Source of the DNA: Lumbricus terrestris
Taxonomy: Eukaryota > Annelida > Clitellata > Crassiclitellata > Lumbricidae
Direction of reading: 5' to 3'
Length of the DNA: 64,000 nucleotides
Assembly: GCA_949752735.1 (NCBI GenBank)
Contig: OX457040.1
Location: 466,053-530,052 of the forward strand
The position numbers and the translations under genes were made by a program. Positions 1-12,698 of the stretch are shown here, in pieces; position 1 is the first letter of the stretch; each line of letters begins with the position of its first letter. The notes below the pieces were generated by a model. The model was not told the origin of the DNA. It ran no database searches and saw only the letters and a program-made list of their open reading frames with translations.

Positions 1-600
1 TCTTGTTGTAATTTCTTGCTGCAAGAGATGAATTAATAATTAATTGTCGTCGCTTGTGTTATCAGCTACAGTGCCACCGCGTTCTTGTCATATTTGGCCA
101 AAAACCTTCAGCAGCAATAGCAGCAGCAACAGCAACAGACCAGACGAACAAAATCACGTGTGGCAAAGAGAAAGAACCTACAGTATACACTGCAGCTCTA
201 TTTCATATCTTCGAGTAGCAGCAGCCAGCTTTGCAGGAGTATAGGCCTACCTGTCATGACCTACTATTATTAATTTATTATTATTATCACTACTATTATT
301 ATTATTATTATTATTATTACTACTATTATTATTATTATTATTATCATTATTATTATTATTATTATTATCATTATTATTATTATTATCACTATTATTATTA
401 TTTTTACGATTATAATAATTTTCGCCATAATTATTATTGTTCTTGTTGTAATTTCTTGCTGTTAGAGATGAATTAATAATTCATTGTCGTCGCTTGTGTT
501 ATCAGCTGCAGTGCCACCGCCTTCCTTCTTTCATGCATCTTTGGCCAAAAACTTGCAGCAGCAGCAACAGCAACAGCAGCAGCAGCAGCCGTGGTTCTTA
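1..600 (+). repeat. Direct duplication of a CAG-rich segment, period about 440 bp
   Basis: The first ~130 bases recur from 441 with few changes: both copies start TCTTGTTGTAATTTCTTGCT, share a GTCGTCGCTTGTGTTATCAG block, and run into TTTGGCCAAAAAC followed by CAG/CAA triplets. The copies are separated by a TTA/ATT tract (about 262-412). No supported exon lies here. Short open frames are byproducts of the triplet runs. Confidence 0.75.
262..412. repeat. (TTA)n/(ATT)n microsatellite
   Basis: About 150 bases of TTA/ATT triplets with occasional TCA or CTA variants, lying between the two copies of the flanking duplication. Confidence 0.9.
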
Positions 601-813
601 GAAATTGTGCTGATGTGTGAATTGGAAAAGGAAGGAGATAAGTCAGCACAACAACTATCAATCATCTCTCGTCATATTATATTTGTTCGTTGCGAATCTA
701 ATCGTCGACATCTGCTTGAAAATGAAAACTGTTCAGATTATTTCGCTTTTATTCACATCACATCTGCGACCTCGTTCCGACAGCAGCTCCACCACCAGCC
801 ACTGCAGCAGTGA

Positions 814-845
<32 letters not shown>

Positions 846-984
846 GTGACAGCAACAGCAGCAGGTGCTGCATGCTACATCAATTGCTCGGCTGCAGGTG
901 TCCGACCGAATTGAACCACATTTGATTATTATAAGTCACGTTAACATTTTAATCCGATGTTTCTGCTTTGTTGTTTTGTTGTAG

Positions 985-3820
985 GACTAATGCGTCTAAA
1001 GCCAAAAACATAGAAACAAAATCATCATCATCATCAACATCATCATCAACATCATCAGCAACAACATCATCAGCGCTCTATCTTCCGCCGCAGATGACCT
1101 CAAAAGAAGTGATGTCAAACGCATCAGAAAGAGAGAAAGATCGGAGAGATGACATCTCGACATTCTGCCGAACGAATGAAATGCTGTTAACAACGGACAC
1201 TGAGGCAATCTGTGCAGCGCTCTTCCAACCCTCTTCCATCTCGTCTCTCATCCCATTCTCTTTGCCCTCTTCCTTGTCCTTCATCCAAACTGATCAGCTG
1301 TCAGCTGATGGATACTCTGCACAAGGGAGCAGGGAAAGGTCAACAGAAACTCCGTTTCCAGGCACTGATCATACACCTGAAAATTTAGTCAAAGCATCAG
1401 CAACAAAAGTCAGAAAGGAAGAAATGGAATCATGGAAAAGAAAAGGAAGGACGAGGAAAAGAAGGAGAAGGAATTGTTTCGAAACGATTGACGTGGAATG
1501 CAACGAAAGTGGAAGAAATCCATCGAATTGGAATCTGCGAACAAAACGATTCCATCCGATGTCGAAAGACGAAAGAATCTGCGGAAAAGTAGGAGGAGAG
1601 AAATCAGGAAGCAGAGAGAGGAATGACGATGATGATTTTGAAGATGAATTCGAAGGATCAAAGACGAATAAAAGAAAATGGAGAAGGAGGAGGTGGAGGA
1701 GGTGGAGGAGACTACATCGATGGAATGAACCAACGGAGACTACGACCTGGAAGAATTCCAGTGGAATGAACGGAAGTGTTGACCTCAACTTCCTCCAGTG
1801 CCAACCAGAGGTCAACAGTCATCCAGAATACTTCCACCATTCAAATTCAAATCTCAAACATAATTGGTCGACATTTTCAAGGTCTAAAGCAGGAAACACC
1901 GTCGGCGGCAAAGAGTCTTTTCAATCGAATCCTGTCCCAACTACATTCAATAAGCAACTGGCACACCATATGAACACAGCAGAAAACAGATTGTCGGAGT
2001 CTTTTGCATCGAGTGCAGGTCGTACATTTTCTACAAACAACTGTCAAACAAATCTCAAGGGTTGTTGTCAAACTGGCGAATTGCCGTCTGCTAAGCTTCG
2101 GCAAGTGGACATGCGCAGTAGTGACTCACAGACCTTGCTAAGAAGACGACCGAAATGGTCGTATGAAAACCACGCAAGAAATATGGAACATAACGACGAC
2201 GACATCTCGACTGGAAAGATAGATGACCGCAAAAACCAACTTCAGTCTAATCCTCGCCCGCAGCGTACGACTGACGCCATCTCACCACCAAAGGTAAGGA
2301 GGGAAATGTCGTCTGCTTATAAAAGCAGCTTAGGATTGGCTACAGCAACAGCCAATCAGAGAAGATCCGATCAGACGATGACGGAAAATCACGTGACCGG
2401 ATGGAAGCGACTGCGCAGGCGCGTGAAGAAGAAGAAGGAAGAAGAAGAGGATACGTGTTTGATTGAGAGAGCTGAGGATGGAACGGATCACTTCCAAGCG
2501 ATTGGACCAAACGACCCTTTGATCTTCAAACGACCTTCAACCGTCGATCGAACCATGAAGGTCAGTTGTTGTTTAAGTGGAACGACTGTTGAGGATTCGA
2601 ACCCCGTCTTTTCATCATGGAACCAGTGCGCTATTTATAGTGAGACTGCCGTGAATGACGTAAGAGATGGGAAAGTGTCGCATGGTTGTGGAGGAAGCAA
2701 GTGGGGGATGAATGACCTTCGTTGTGTTGCAACGGATGAAGTCTTCCTTTACCAGACGAACATGGATGTCTTCGAGAAGAGCAGTTGGACTGGAAATCGA
2801 GAGACGCTGATTGGTCGGCAGTTGAGAGGAGGAGGAGGAGGAGGAGGAGGAGGAGGAGGAGGAGGAGGAGGAGGAGGAGGAGGAGGAGGTTATCTAGGTG
2901 AACTTCGATTGCCTCTCCTGGTGACTGTGGCAACTGACTGGAGATTCATTCTGCCATCTACGAAGAGCACACATCATACTGACACCACCGTTACCACTCT
3001 GCTCCACTTCACACCAGTGTCACCACCCGTGTCACCACCATCATCATCGTCATCGTCGTCGTCATCGTCATCGCCTCCACCTTTTCTTAGACCATCTGTT
3101 GCTCTTGACAACGCAAACAACTCGACTTCTAATCGACGCAGATCGCAAGAAACGATTCTCTCTTGTCATCATCCTCTCATCACAAATCCTCCATATTTCC
3201 CAGACTGCCCTTCGAAGCACCCGTCGTCCCTATGGCCACTTCCGGTTCACGACCTCAGATTGGCAGAGGAACGGAAGCAAGCTGTGATTCAACTGCAGAC
3301 CGTCTGCACCGCCATCCAAGGACCACCACCACCACAACCACCACCACCACCACCACCACCACCACCACCACCACCACCACCACCACCACCACGACGACGA
3401 CGACCTCCTCTTCCATCTGTGGCTCCAATCGCTTCACATCACTCCAGTTGTTCTGCTAAACGATTGGCCAACAACCACGCTTCTTCTCCTCTGTTCAGAG
3501 GGCTCCACCACCTGAGCCACCATCCAATTCCTTTCCCATCAGACATTGGACTTGTCGGCTGCCCTCCTCCTCATCCTACAGGCGCTCCATCATACGAGCT
3601 CATCACCACCACCATCAGCAGCAGCAGCAACATCAGCATCAGCAACAACAATGGAAGACGAACCATTCATCCGTGTCCATCTCTCAGTCTTCTTCCACAA
3701 CAATGTTTCGGGTTCCATCGCAGACCAACGGAAGTGAATGGAATGATAGATCACTTCATCAGTCATCCGTATCTGATGGTCGTACCTCTGCCTGTCACAT
3801 TCTGTGTGCTCACAGGTTGA
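985..3820 (+). CDS. Candidate terminal exon of an unidentified gene, about 945 low-complexity residues
   Basis: I do not recognise this protein. The frame is open from before 968 to the TGA at 3818-3820, far too long for chance. A good acceptor (TTGTTTTGTTGTAG) ends at 984, so the exon probably begins at 985, entered in phase 2, with earlier exons outside the window. AATAAA at 3909 fits a last exon. Visible content in order: a serine-rich start; lysine/arginine clusters that could be nuclear localisation signals (near 1436-1470, 1670-1715 and 2405-2450); an acidic patch near 1624; about 22 glycines from GGA repeats (2827-2889); serine runs (3030-3075); about 20 prolines from CCA repeats (3329-3392); and a Ser/Asn run near 3610-3650. 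There is no known domain, signal peptide or membrane segment. It might be a 3' exon of an upstream gene or an alternative tensin end. Confidence 0.45.
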
Positions 3821-3908
3821 GAGATGATGGTATACGCAGAAGACAGACTGTGGCAAAGTGGTTTTACCAAGTACTTCCGGTCTGACTTCGCTGCTCTGCT
3901 GCTGAAGA

Positions 3909-3914
3909 AATAAA
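3909..3914 (+). terminator. Poly(A) signal AATAAA
   Basis: AATAAA lies 89 bases after the stop codon at 3820, in a purine-rich context. The spacing suits cleavage near 3930 and supports 985-3930 as a terminal exon. Confidence 0.5.
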
Positions 3915-3930
3915 GACTGAAGAAGAAGAA

Positions 3931-4799
3931 TGTTCAGGTTTTCTCATGACGAGAAATTCAATCGGATGAACACGTTTTATTAAATCATTCAGAGAAAGTT
4001 TCTTCTGATTATAAAGAAACAAATTTACCAGTCAATCAATTCATTCCTTCATTCAGTCAATTATTTATTCATCCATTCATCCATTCATTCATTCATCCAT
4101 TCATGCTTCGTATTATTTCTTCGTTCTCTAATTCACTCATTCAGAATTCTATAAAGAGCGTGTGTTGCCTGTGATTGTAATAATTCTCTTCGCCTTTTAA
4201 GACAAAAGCCTCTGACGACGTAAGTTTACAGCTGACCTAAGTAAGCTGTAGCTGTAGAGTGTAGACATTGACAAACTGCGCGAAGACAGAATTATTATTG
4301 GATGGTCATAACTCGTAACTCAGCTCATTGCAACATTCTTCTGTGTTTCTTAAAATTCGCGCTCTGTGATTTATCTGCATGTCTTCCAAACTCAACCTAT
4401 GCAGCAGAATCATTGCAGATGAAGACTGATGTCGTATTCAGACGGACCTCTTCACGGCAACTGCGGACCGCCGGTGAATGAGCTGGTCTCCCTGACGTGG
4501 CTTTTGTGGGCGCTGATAAATTCTCGAAGATTTACATTACATTACATCTCTTTGAATTCATGGTCGCTGTTGGAATGAAGCCATGACTTACCAATATATA
4601 CATATATATATACAATTATACATATATAGATATAATATAAATTATGTAAAGGATGTGTGGTTGTCGTAACTGGTTCTCAATGCAGTGTTCCTGATAAGGT
4701 GAGTGTGTAAAATGATGGCTGAGACATCATTGAGACTCGTGTGGTTGGCCACATTGACTTCAACTCACTACAGAGACTGCGTGTTTTATCAATTCAATT
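3931..4799. other. Intergenic stretch with short repeats
   Basis: No gene is seen. It holds a short TTCATCCA-type array (about 4040-4112), a diverged copy of the local LINE tail (about 4440-4525, containing GTGAATGAGCTGGT) and AT-rich dinucleotides near 4595-4640. Confidence 0.6.
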
Positions 4800-5240
4800 C
4801 GCAGTCTGAGTCTCATAGAGACAGATGCTCAGGGTTAATTTGCTGGGTCGCTGTCGGAAGTGCGTCGCCAATCACCTGCTATAATTATTAGCGTATGCAT
4901 CATCATTACTAATCACACACCATCACCTTTCTCACGCTCCTCTATCCATCACACTTCGGGCTTTTCATTCAAAACTTAAGACACTCCTTCTCACGAACTC
5001 TTAACCTGTCTCATCTGATCCTCCACCCTCCAATTCCCGGCCCAGACGACACCCGCCTTAGTAGCTGTTCCGCCCCTCTGATCCTATGGTAACTCGACCC
5101 GGACCACCACGGACAACTCTCACGAACAGCCCTTCTAACTCAACGCAGCACTCGTGAATAAGCTGGTGCCCCGCGCTTAGCTTTCAAGTGGCGCTTTAGA
5201 AACTTCGAGTTTACGATTACGATTACAATAGAAATCAATA
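4800..5240 (+). mobile_element. LINE 3' end, copy A
   Basis: About 90% identical by eye to 6997-7455. One frame encodes the typical C-terminal end of a LINE ORF2 (a TFHSKLKTLLLTNS-like stretch in the second copy), followed by the untranslated tail with GTGAATAAGCTGGTGCCCCG and GGCGCTTTAGAAA and a GATTAC-rich end. This tail recurs elsewhere in the window. Confidence 0.65.
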
Positions 5241-6386
5241 TCACACATTCAACATGAAGAGCATGCACAGATACTGTAGGCAACATCGCACTCAGAGTCA
5301 GAGTTCCGCTGAATGGATGAATTATTCATTATTCATTATTATGAGATTATTATTCATTATTCATTATTATGAGATTAGTATTCATTATTCATTATTATGA
5401 GATTATATATATATATATATATATATATTATTCATTATTCATTTTATGAGATTATATATATATATATATATTATTCATTATTCATTTTATGAGATTATTA
5501 TTCATTATTCATTATTATGAGATTATTATTCATCCATCCATCCTTTAATCCATCCATTCAGCCATCCATCCATTAATCCATTCATCCATTCATCCATCCA
5601 TCATCCATCAATCTGTGACTTGGTTTCTATCCTTATTTTCATCTGTCTCTCTTCATTTCTAAACACGATTTCAACTGAAACGAACGTCGAAACAATTTTT
5701 ATTATTATTTCATGCACGTTATTATCGCGACGCTATAGAAATCACTATTCGAGATGCTGAACGACGCATGTTTTAGCCTATCCACCTTTTGACCTATGAC
5801 CTTTCTCATGTGCTTCCAATGCACTATTTCAGATGTAAACATGTCATTCAATAAGAAATTCCGTGACAAACGATTTCATCTGTGTCTCAAACATTTGACC
5901 AAACAATATAGGCTACAAAATTCGCAAGCAAGGCATTTCAGTGAGTGACAACTGGTGAGAAGTAACTCAAATAAGCAGGAAATCTATGTCAGGTACGACG
6001 TACTTGCTCTTGTGAGCTCTAACTAAATTGTGTAAGACAGCGCTGAATAGAAACTAAAATAATAAACTATTAATGACTCAAGTGAGTAGGCAGAGTAGCA
6101 GTTTGTGAGCAGTAGGCCTAACTCAAATGAGTAACAGCTATATGATGAGTCTAGACATAAAATTATATTACATGCAGTAACAAATCGCTGAATAATAAAA
6201 ACCGCAATGAGTATAATAAGTTCAAGTTACGTACTGAAGTAATAACTCTGGAAAGTGATATATTCTGAAAAGCAATGGCATAGAAAATTAATGAAGCCAC
6301 AAAGACATTTCGGCTTACATGTATTTATACCTATATATATATATAATTATAAATATACATGTATATATAAATGTATATATATATAT
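4800..6386 (+). repeat. Tandem duplication, copy A
   Basis: This segment matches 6997-12698 in order: LINE 3' end (4800-5240), ATTATTC and AT tracts (5320-5525), a very short CATCC array (about 5525-5610), then about 770 bases of unique sequence starting at ATCTGTGACTTGGTTTCT and ending in AT-rich DNA after CATTTCGGCTTACATGTA. The two copies differ mainly in the size of the CATCC array. Confidence 0.85.
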
Positions 6387-6389
6387 TTA

Positions 6390-7006
6390 TTATTAATGAC
6401 ATTTTGGATGACCTTGGCCCCTTCTTGGTCTACCTGTTTAATAGGTCCCTCTCTGAAGGTTGCATCCCTCCCTCACAGAAACGGGCCCTTGTCTTTCCTT
6501 CCCTCAAAAAGCCTAACCTTGAAACCAACCTCTGCCAAAATTATCGGCCTATCTCCAATCTCTCCTTTCTTTCTAAGACACTTGAACGTCTTGTCTCTCT
6601 GCAGTTTCTACCCTACCTTGAGCAATCTGGTCTCCTTCCTCCAAATCAGTCTGGTTTTAGGGCCCACCATTCCACTGAGACTGCTCTCCTTTCTCTATTA
6701 TCTGAAATCTATTCTGCTGTTGATAGGTCTGAGCTCACCCTTTTGGCTCTCTATGATGTCTCTTCAGCCTTTGATATGGTTGATCATGATATCCTTCTCA
6801 AGCGTCTTGAGACCTCCTATGGTGTTAAGGGCCTCCCATTATCTTGGTTTCAGTCGTACCTTTCTGAAAGAACCCAAATGATTATATCTGGTGACTCTCG
6901 AACCCAATGGGTTCATGTTAATCTGGGTGTTCCTCAAGGTTCAGTTCTTGGGCCTCTCCTATTTATTCTTTACACGGCTGACATTTCTTCTCTTTTCGCA
7001 GTCTGA
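6390..7006 (+). pseudogene. Truncated reverse transcriptase of a non-LTR retrotransposon
   Basis: About 200 residues are open and look like the 5' two-thirds of a LINE reverse transcriptase domain. In order: NYRPISNLSFLSKTLERLV; NQSGFRAHHSTETALL; a motif A equivalent with its catalytic aspartate (ALYDVSSAFDMVDHDIL); and GVPQGSVLGPLLFIL. The frame ends just after this, before the YADD catalytic box, where the sequence jumps to the LINE 3' end at 6997. No endonuclease or ORF1 is present. The motifs fit the CR1/L2/Jockey side of non-LTR elements; exact clade unresolved. It is a dead internal fragment lying at the junction between duplication copies A and B. Confidence 0.85.
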
Positions 7007-7455
7007 GTCTTATAGACAGAATCTGATGCTCAGGGTTAATTTGCTGGTTCGCTGTCGGAAGTGCGTCGCCAATCACCTGCTATAATGATTAGCGTACATA
7101 TGCATCATGCATCGTCATTACTAATCACACACCATCACCTTCCTCAGGCTCCTCTATCCATCACACTTCGGACTTTTCATTCGAAACTTAAGACACTCCT
7201 TCTCACGAACTCTTCCCTATCTCACCTCATCCTCCACCTTCCAATTCCCGGCCCAGACGACACCCGCCTTAGTAGCTGTTCCGCCCCTCTGATCCTATGG
7301 TAACTCGACCCGGACCACCACGGACAACTCTCACGAACAGCCCTTCTAACTCAACGCAGCGCTCGTGAATAAGCTGGTGCCCCGCGCTTAGCTTTCAAGT
7401 GGCGCTTTAGAAATTTCGAGTTTGCGATTACGATTACGATAGAAATCAGTATCAC
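6997..7455 (+). mobile_element. LINE 3' end, copy B
   Basis: Adjoins the truncated reverse transcriptase and contains the ORF2 C-terminal remnant (THHHLPQAPLSITLRTFHSK) plus the tail with GTGAATAAGCTGGTGCCCCG and GGCGCTTTAGAAA. Relatives of this tail occur near 4440, 20003, 59355 (reverse) and 63125. Confidence 0.7.
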
Positions 7456-7554
7456 ACATTCAACATGAAGAGCATTCGCAGATATTGTAGGCAACATCGC
7501 ACTCTGAGTCAGAGTTCCGCTGAATGGATTAAATTATTCATTATTCATTATCAT

Positions 7555-10500
7555 GAGATTATTCCATCCATCCTTTCATCCATCCATTCATCCATTTATC
7601 CTTTCATCCATTTATCCTTTCATCCATTTATCCTGTCATCCATCCATTCATCCATTTATCCTTTCATCCATCCATTCATTCATCCATCCTTTCATCCATC
7701 CATTCATCCATCCATTCATCCATTTATCCTTTCATCCATTTATCCTTTCATCCATCCATTCATCCATTCTTTCATCCATCCATTAATCCATCCATCCATT
7801 CATCCATTTATCCTTTCATCCATTTATCCTTTCATCCATTCATTCATCCATTCTTTCATCCATCCATTCATCCATCCATCCATTCATCCATTTATCCTTT
7901 CATCCATTTATCCTTTCATCCATTCATTCCTACATTCTTTCATCCATCCATTCATCCATCCATCCATTCATCCATTTATCCTTTCATAATTATCCTTTCA
8001 TCCATCCATTCATTCATCCATCCTTTCATCCATCCATTCATCCATCCATCATCCATCTATTTATTCTTTCATCCAGTTATCCTTTCATCCATCCATTCAT
8101 TCATCCATCCTTTCATCCATCCATTCATTCATCCATCCTTTCATCCATCCATTCATTCATCCATCGTTTCATCCATCCATTCATCCATCCATCATCCATC
8201 CATTTATCCTTTCATCCAGTTATCCTTTCATCCATTCATTCATCCATCCTTTCATCCATCCATTCATTCATCCATCCTTTCATCCATCCATTCATTCATC
8301 CATCCTTTCATCCACCCATTCATCCATCCATCATCCATCCATTTATCCTTTCATCCAGTTATCCTTTCATCCATCCATTCATTCATCCATCCTTTCATCC
8401 ATCCATCCATTCATCCATCCATCCTTTCATCCATCCATTCATTCATCCATCCTTTCATCCATCCATTCATCCATCTATCATCCATCCATTTATCCTTTCA
8501 TCTAGTTATATCCTTTCATCCATCCATTCATTCATCCACCCTTTCATCCATCCATTCATCCATCCATCATCCATCCATTTATCCTTTCATCCAGTTATCC
8601 TTTCATCCATTCATTCATCCATCCTTTCATCCATCCATTCATTCATCCATCCTTTCATCCATCCATTCATCCATCCATCATCCATCCATTTATCCTTTTA
8701 TCCAGTTATCCTTTCATCCATCCATTCATTCATCCATCCTTTCATCCATCCATTCATTCATCCATCCTTTCATCCACCCATCATCCATCCATTTATCCTT
8801 TCATCCAGTTATCCTTTCATCCATCCATTCATTCATCCATCCTTTCATCCATCCATTCATTCATCCATCCTTTCATCCATCCATTCATCCATCCATCATC
8901 CATCCATTTATCCTTTCATCTAGTTATCATTTCATCCATCCATTCATTCATCCACCCTTTCATCCATCCATTCATCCATCCATCATCCATCCATTTATCC
9001 TTTCATCCAGTTATCCATTTATTCTTTCATCCATTTATCCTTTCATCCATCCATTCATCCATTCTTTCATCCATCCATTCATCCATCCATCCATTCATCC
9101 ATTTATCCTTTCATTCATTTATCCTTTCATCCATTCATTCATCCATTCTTTCATCCATCCATTCATCCATCCATCCATTCATCCATTTATCTTTTCATCC
9201 ATTTATCCTTTCATCCATTCATTCATCCATCCTTTCATCCATCCATTCATCCATCCATCCATTCATCCATTTATCCTTTCATCCAGTTATCCTTTCATCC
9301 ATCCATTCATTCATCCATCCTTTCATCCATCCATTCATCCATCCATCATCCATCCATTTATTCTTTCATCCAGTTATCCTTTCATCCATCCATTCATTCA
9401 TCCATCCTTTCATCCATCCATTCATTCATCCATCCTTTCATCCATCCATTCATTCATCCATCGTTTCATCCATCCATTCATCCATCCATCCATCATCCAT
9501 CCAGTTATCCTTTTATCCAGTTATCATTTCATCCATCCATTCATTCATCCATCCTTTCATCCATCCATTCATTCATCCATCCTTTCATCCATCCATTCAT
9601 CCATCCATCATCCATCCATTTATCCTTTCATCCAGTTATCCTTTCATCCATCCATTCATTCATCCATCCTTTCATCCATCCATTCATCCATCCATCATCC
9701 ATCCATTTATCCTTTCATCCAGTTATCCTTTCATCCATCCATTCATTCATCCATCCTTTCATCCCTCCATTCATTCATCCATCCATTCATCCATCCATCA
9801 TCCATCCATTTATCCTTTCATCCAGTTATCCTTTCATCCATCCATTCATTCATTCATCCATCCTTTCATCCATCCATTCATTCATCCATCCTTTCATCCA
9901 TCCATTCATCCATCCATCATCCATCCATTTATCCTTTCATCCAGTTATCCTTTCATCCATCCATTCATTCATCCATCCTTTCATCCATCCATTCATTCAT
10001 CCATCCTTTCATCCACCCATCATCCATCCATTTATCCTTTCATCCAGTTATCCTTTCATCCATCCATTCATTCATCCATCCTTTCATCCATCCATTCATT
10101 CATCCATCCTTTCATCCATCCATTCATCCATCCATCCTTTCATCCATCCATTCATCCATTCTTTCATCCATCCATTAATCCATCCATCCATTCATCCATT
10201 TATCCTTTCATCCATTTATCCTTTCATCCATTCATTCATCCATTCTTTCATCCATTCATCCATCCATCCATTCATCCATTTATCCTTTCATCCATTTATC
10301 CTTTCATCCATTCATTCATTCATTCTTTCATCCATCCATTCATCCATCCATCCATTCATCCATTTATCCTTTCATAGTTATCCTTTCATCCATCCATTCA
10401 TTCATCCATCCTTTCGTCCATCCATTCATCCATCCATCATCCATCTATTTATTCTTTCATCCAGTTATCCTTTCATCCATCCATTCATTCATCCATCCTT

Positions 10501-11945
10501 TCATCCATCCATTCATTCATCCATCCTTTCATCCATCCATTCATTCATCCATCGTTTCATCCATCCATTCATCCATCCATCATCCATCCATTTATCCTTT
10601 CATCCAGTTATCCTTTCATCCATCCATTCATTCATCCATCCTTTCATCCATCCATTCATTCATCCATCCTTTCATCCATCCATTCATCCATCCATCATCC
10701 ATCCATTTATCCTTTCATCTAGTTATCCTTTCATCCATCCATTCATTCATCCACCCTTTCATCCATCCATTCATCCATCCATCATCCATCCATTTATCCT
10801 TTCATCCAGTTATCCTTTCATCCATCCATTCATTCATCCATCCTTTCATCCATCCATTCATCCATCCATCATCCATCCATTTATTCTTTCATCCAGTTAT
10901 CCTTTCATCCATCCATTCATTCATCCATCCTTTCATCCATCCATTCATTCATCCATCCTTTCATCCATCCATTCATTCACCCATCGTTTCATCCATCCAT
11001 TCATCCATCCATCCATCATCCATCCAGTTATCCTTTTATCCAGTTATCATTTCATCCATCCATTCATTCATCCATCCTTTCATCCATCCATTCATTCATC
11101 CATCCTTTCATCCATCCATTCATCCATCCATCATCCATCCATTTATCCTTTCATCCAGTTATCCTTTCATCCATCCATTCATTCATCCATCCTTTCATCC
11201 ATCCATTCATCCATCCATCATCCATCCATTTATCCTTTCATCCAGTTATCCTTTCATCCATCCATTCATTCATCCATCCTTTCATCCATCCATTCATTCA
11301 TCCATCCATTCATCCATCCATCATCCATCCATTTATCCTTTCATCCAGTTATCCTTTCATCCATCCATTCATTCATTCATCCATCCTTTCATCCATCCAT
11401 TCATTCATCCATCCTTTCATCCATCCATTCATCCATCCATCATCCATCCATTTATCCTTTCATCCAGTTATCCTTTCATCCATCCATTCATTCATCCATC
11501 CTTTCATCCATCCATTCATCCATCCATCATCCATCCATTTATCCTTTCATCCATCCATTCATTCATCCATCCTTTCATCCATCCATTCATTCATCCATCC
11601 ATTCATTCATCCATCCTTTCATCCATCCATTCATCCATCCATCATCCATCCATTTATCCTTTCATCCAGTTATCCTTTCATCCATCCATTCATTCATCCA
11701 TCCTTTCATCCATCCATTCATTCATCCATCCTTTCATCCATCCATTCATTCATCCATCCTTTCATCCATCCATTCATTCATCCATCCATTCATCCATCCA
11801 TCATCCATCCATTTATCCTTTCATCCAGTTATCCTTTCATACATCCATTCATTCATCCATCCTTTCATCCATCCATTCATTCATCCATCCTTTCATCCAT
11901 CCATTCATTCATCCATCCATTCATCCATCCATCATCCATCAATCT
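7555..11945. repeat. CATCC-type complex satellite array, about 4.4 kb
   Basis: Built from TTCATCCATCCA-like words with marker variants (TTTATCCTTTCATCCAGTTA, CATCGTTTCATCC, CATCATCCATCC). Together they form variable higher-order units of roughly 80-145 bp. Open frames through it encode only monotonous HPFIHPS-like repeats and are not genes. Confidence 0.95.
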
Positions 11946-12698
11946 GTGACTTGGTTTCTGTCCTTATTTTCATCTGTCTCTCTTCATTTCTAAACACGAT
12001 TTCAACTTAAACGAACGTCAACACAATTATTATTATTATTTCATGCACAATATTATTATCGCGGCGCTATAGAAATCACTATTCGAGATGCTGAACGACG
12101 CATGTTTTAGCCTACCCACCTTTTGACCTATGACCTTTCTCATGTGCTTCCAATGCACTATTTCAGATGTAAACATGTCATTCAATAAGAAATTCCGTGA
12201 CAAACGATTTCATCTGTGTCTCAAACATTTGACCAAACAAAATTCGCAAGCAAGGCACTTCAGTGAGTGACAACTGGTGAGAAGTAACTCAAATAAGCAG
12301 GAAATCTATGTCAGGTGCGACGTACTTGCTCTTGTGAGCAGTAACTAAATTGTGTAAGACAGCGCTGAATAGAAACTAAAATAATAAATAACAAACTATT
12401 AACGACTTAAGTGAGTAACAGTTTGCGAGCAGTAACTCAAATGAGTAACAGCTATAATTATGATGAGTCTAGAAATATATTACACGCAGTAGCAAATCGC
12501 TGAATAATATAAACTGCAGAGAGTTATTAGTTACGTACTGAAGTAATAACTCTGGAAAGTGATATCTTCTGAAAAAAATAGGCATAGAAAATTAATGAAG
12601 CCACAAAGACATTTCGGCTTACATGTATTTATACCTATATATATATATATAATTATAAATTTACATGTATATATAAATGTATATATATATATATATAT

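Larger units (their letters stand above)
6997..12698 (+). repeat. Tandem duplication, copy B, with expanded satellite
   Basis: Same order as copy A at 4800-6386: LINE tail (6997-7455), ATTATTC, CATCC array (7555-11945), then the same ~750-base unique block (11940-12698) with few substitutions and small indels. At 5.7 kb it is over three times the length of copy A because of the satellite. Confidence 0.85.

Noticed and set aside
7465..7989. 174-codon open frame in the CATCC satellite
   Set aside because: It encodes only HPFIHPS-like repeats dictated by the satellite unit. No start context, splice signals or domain.
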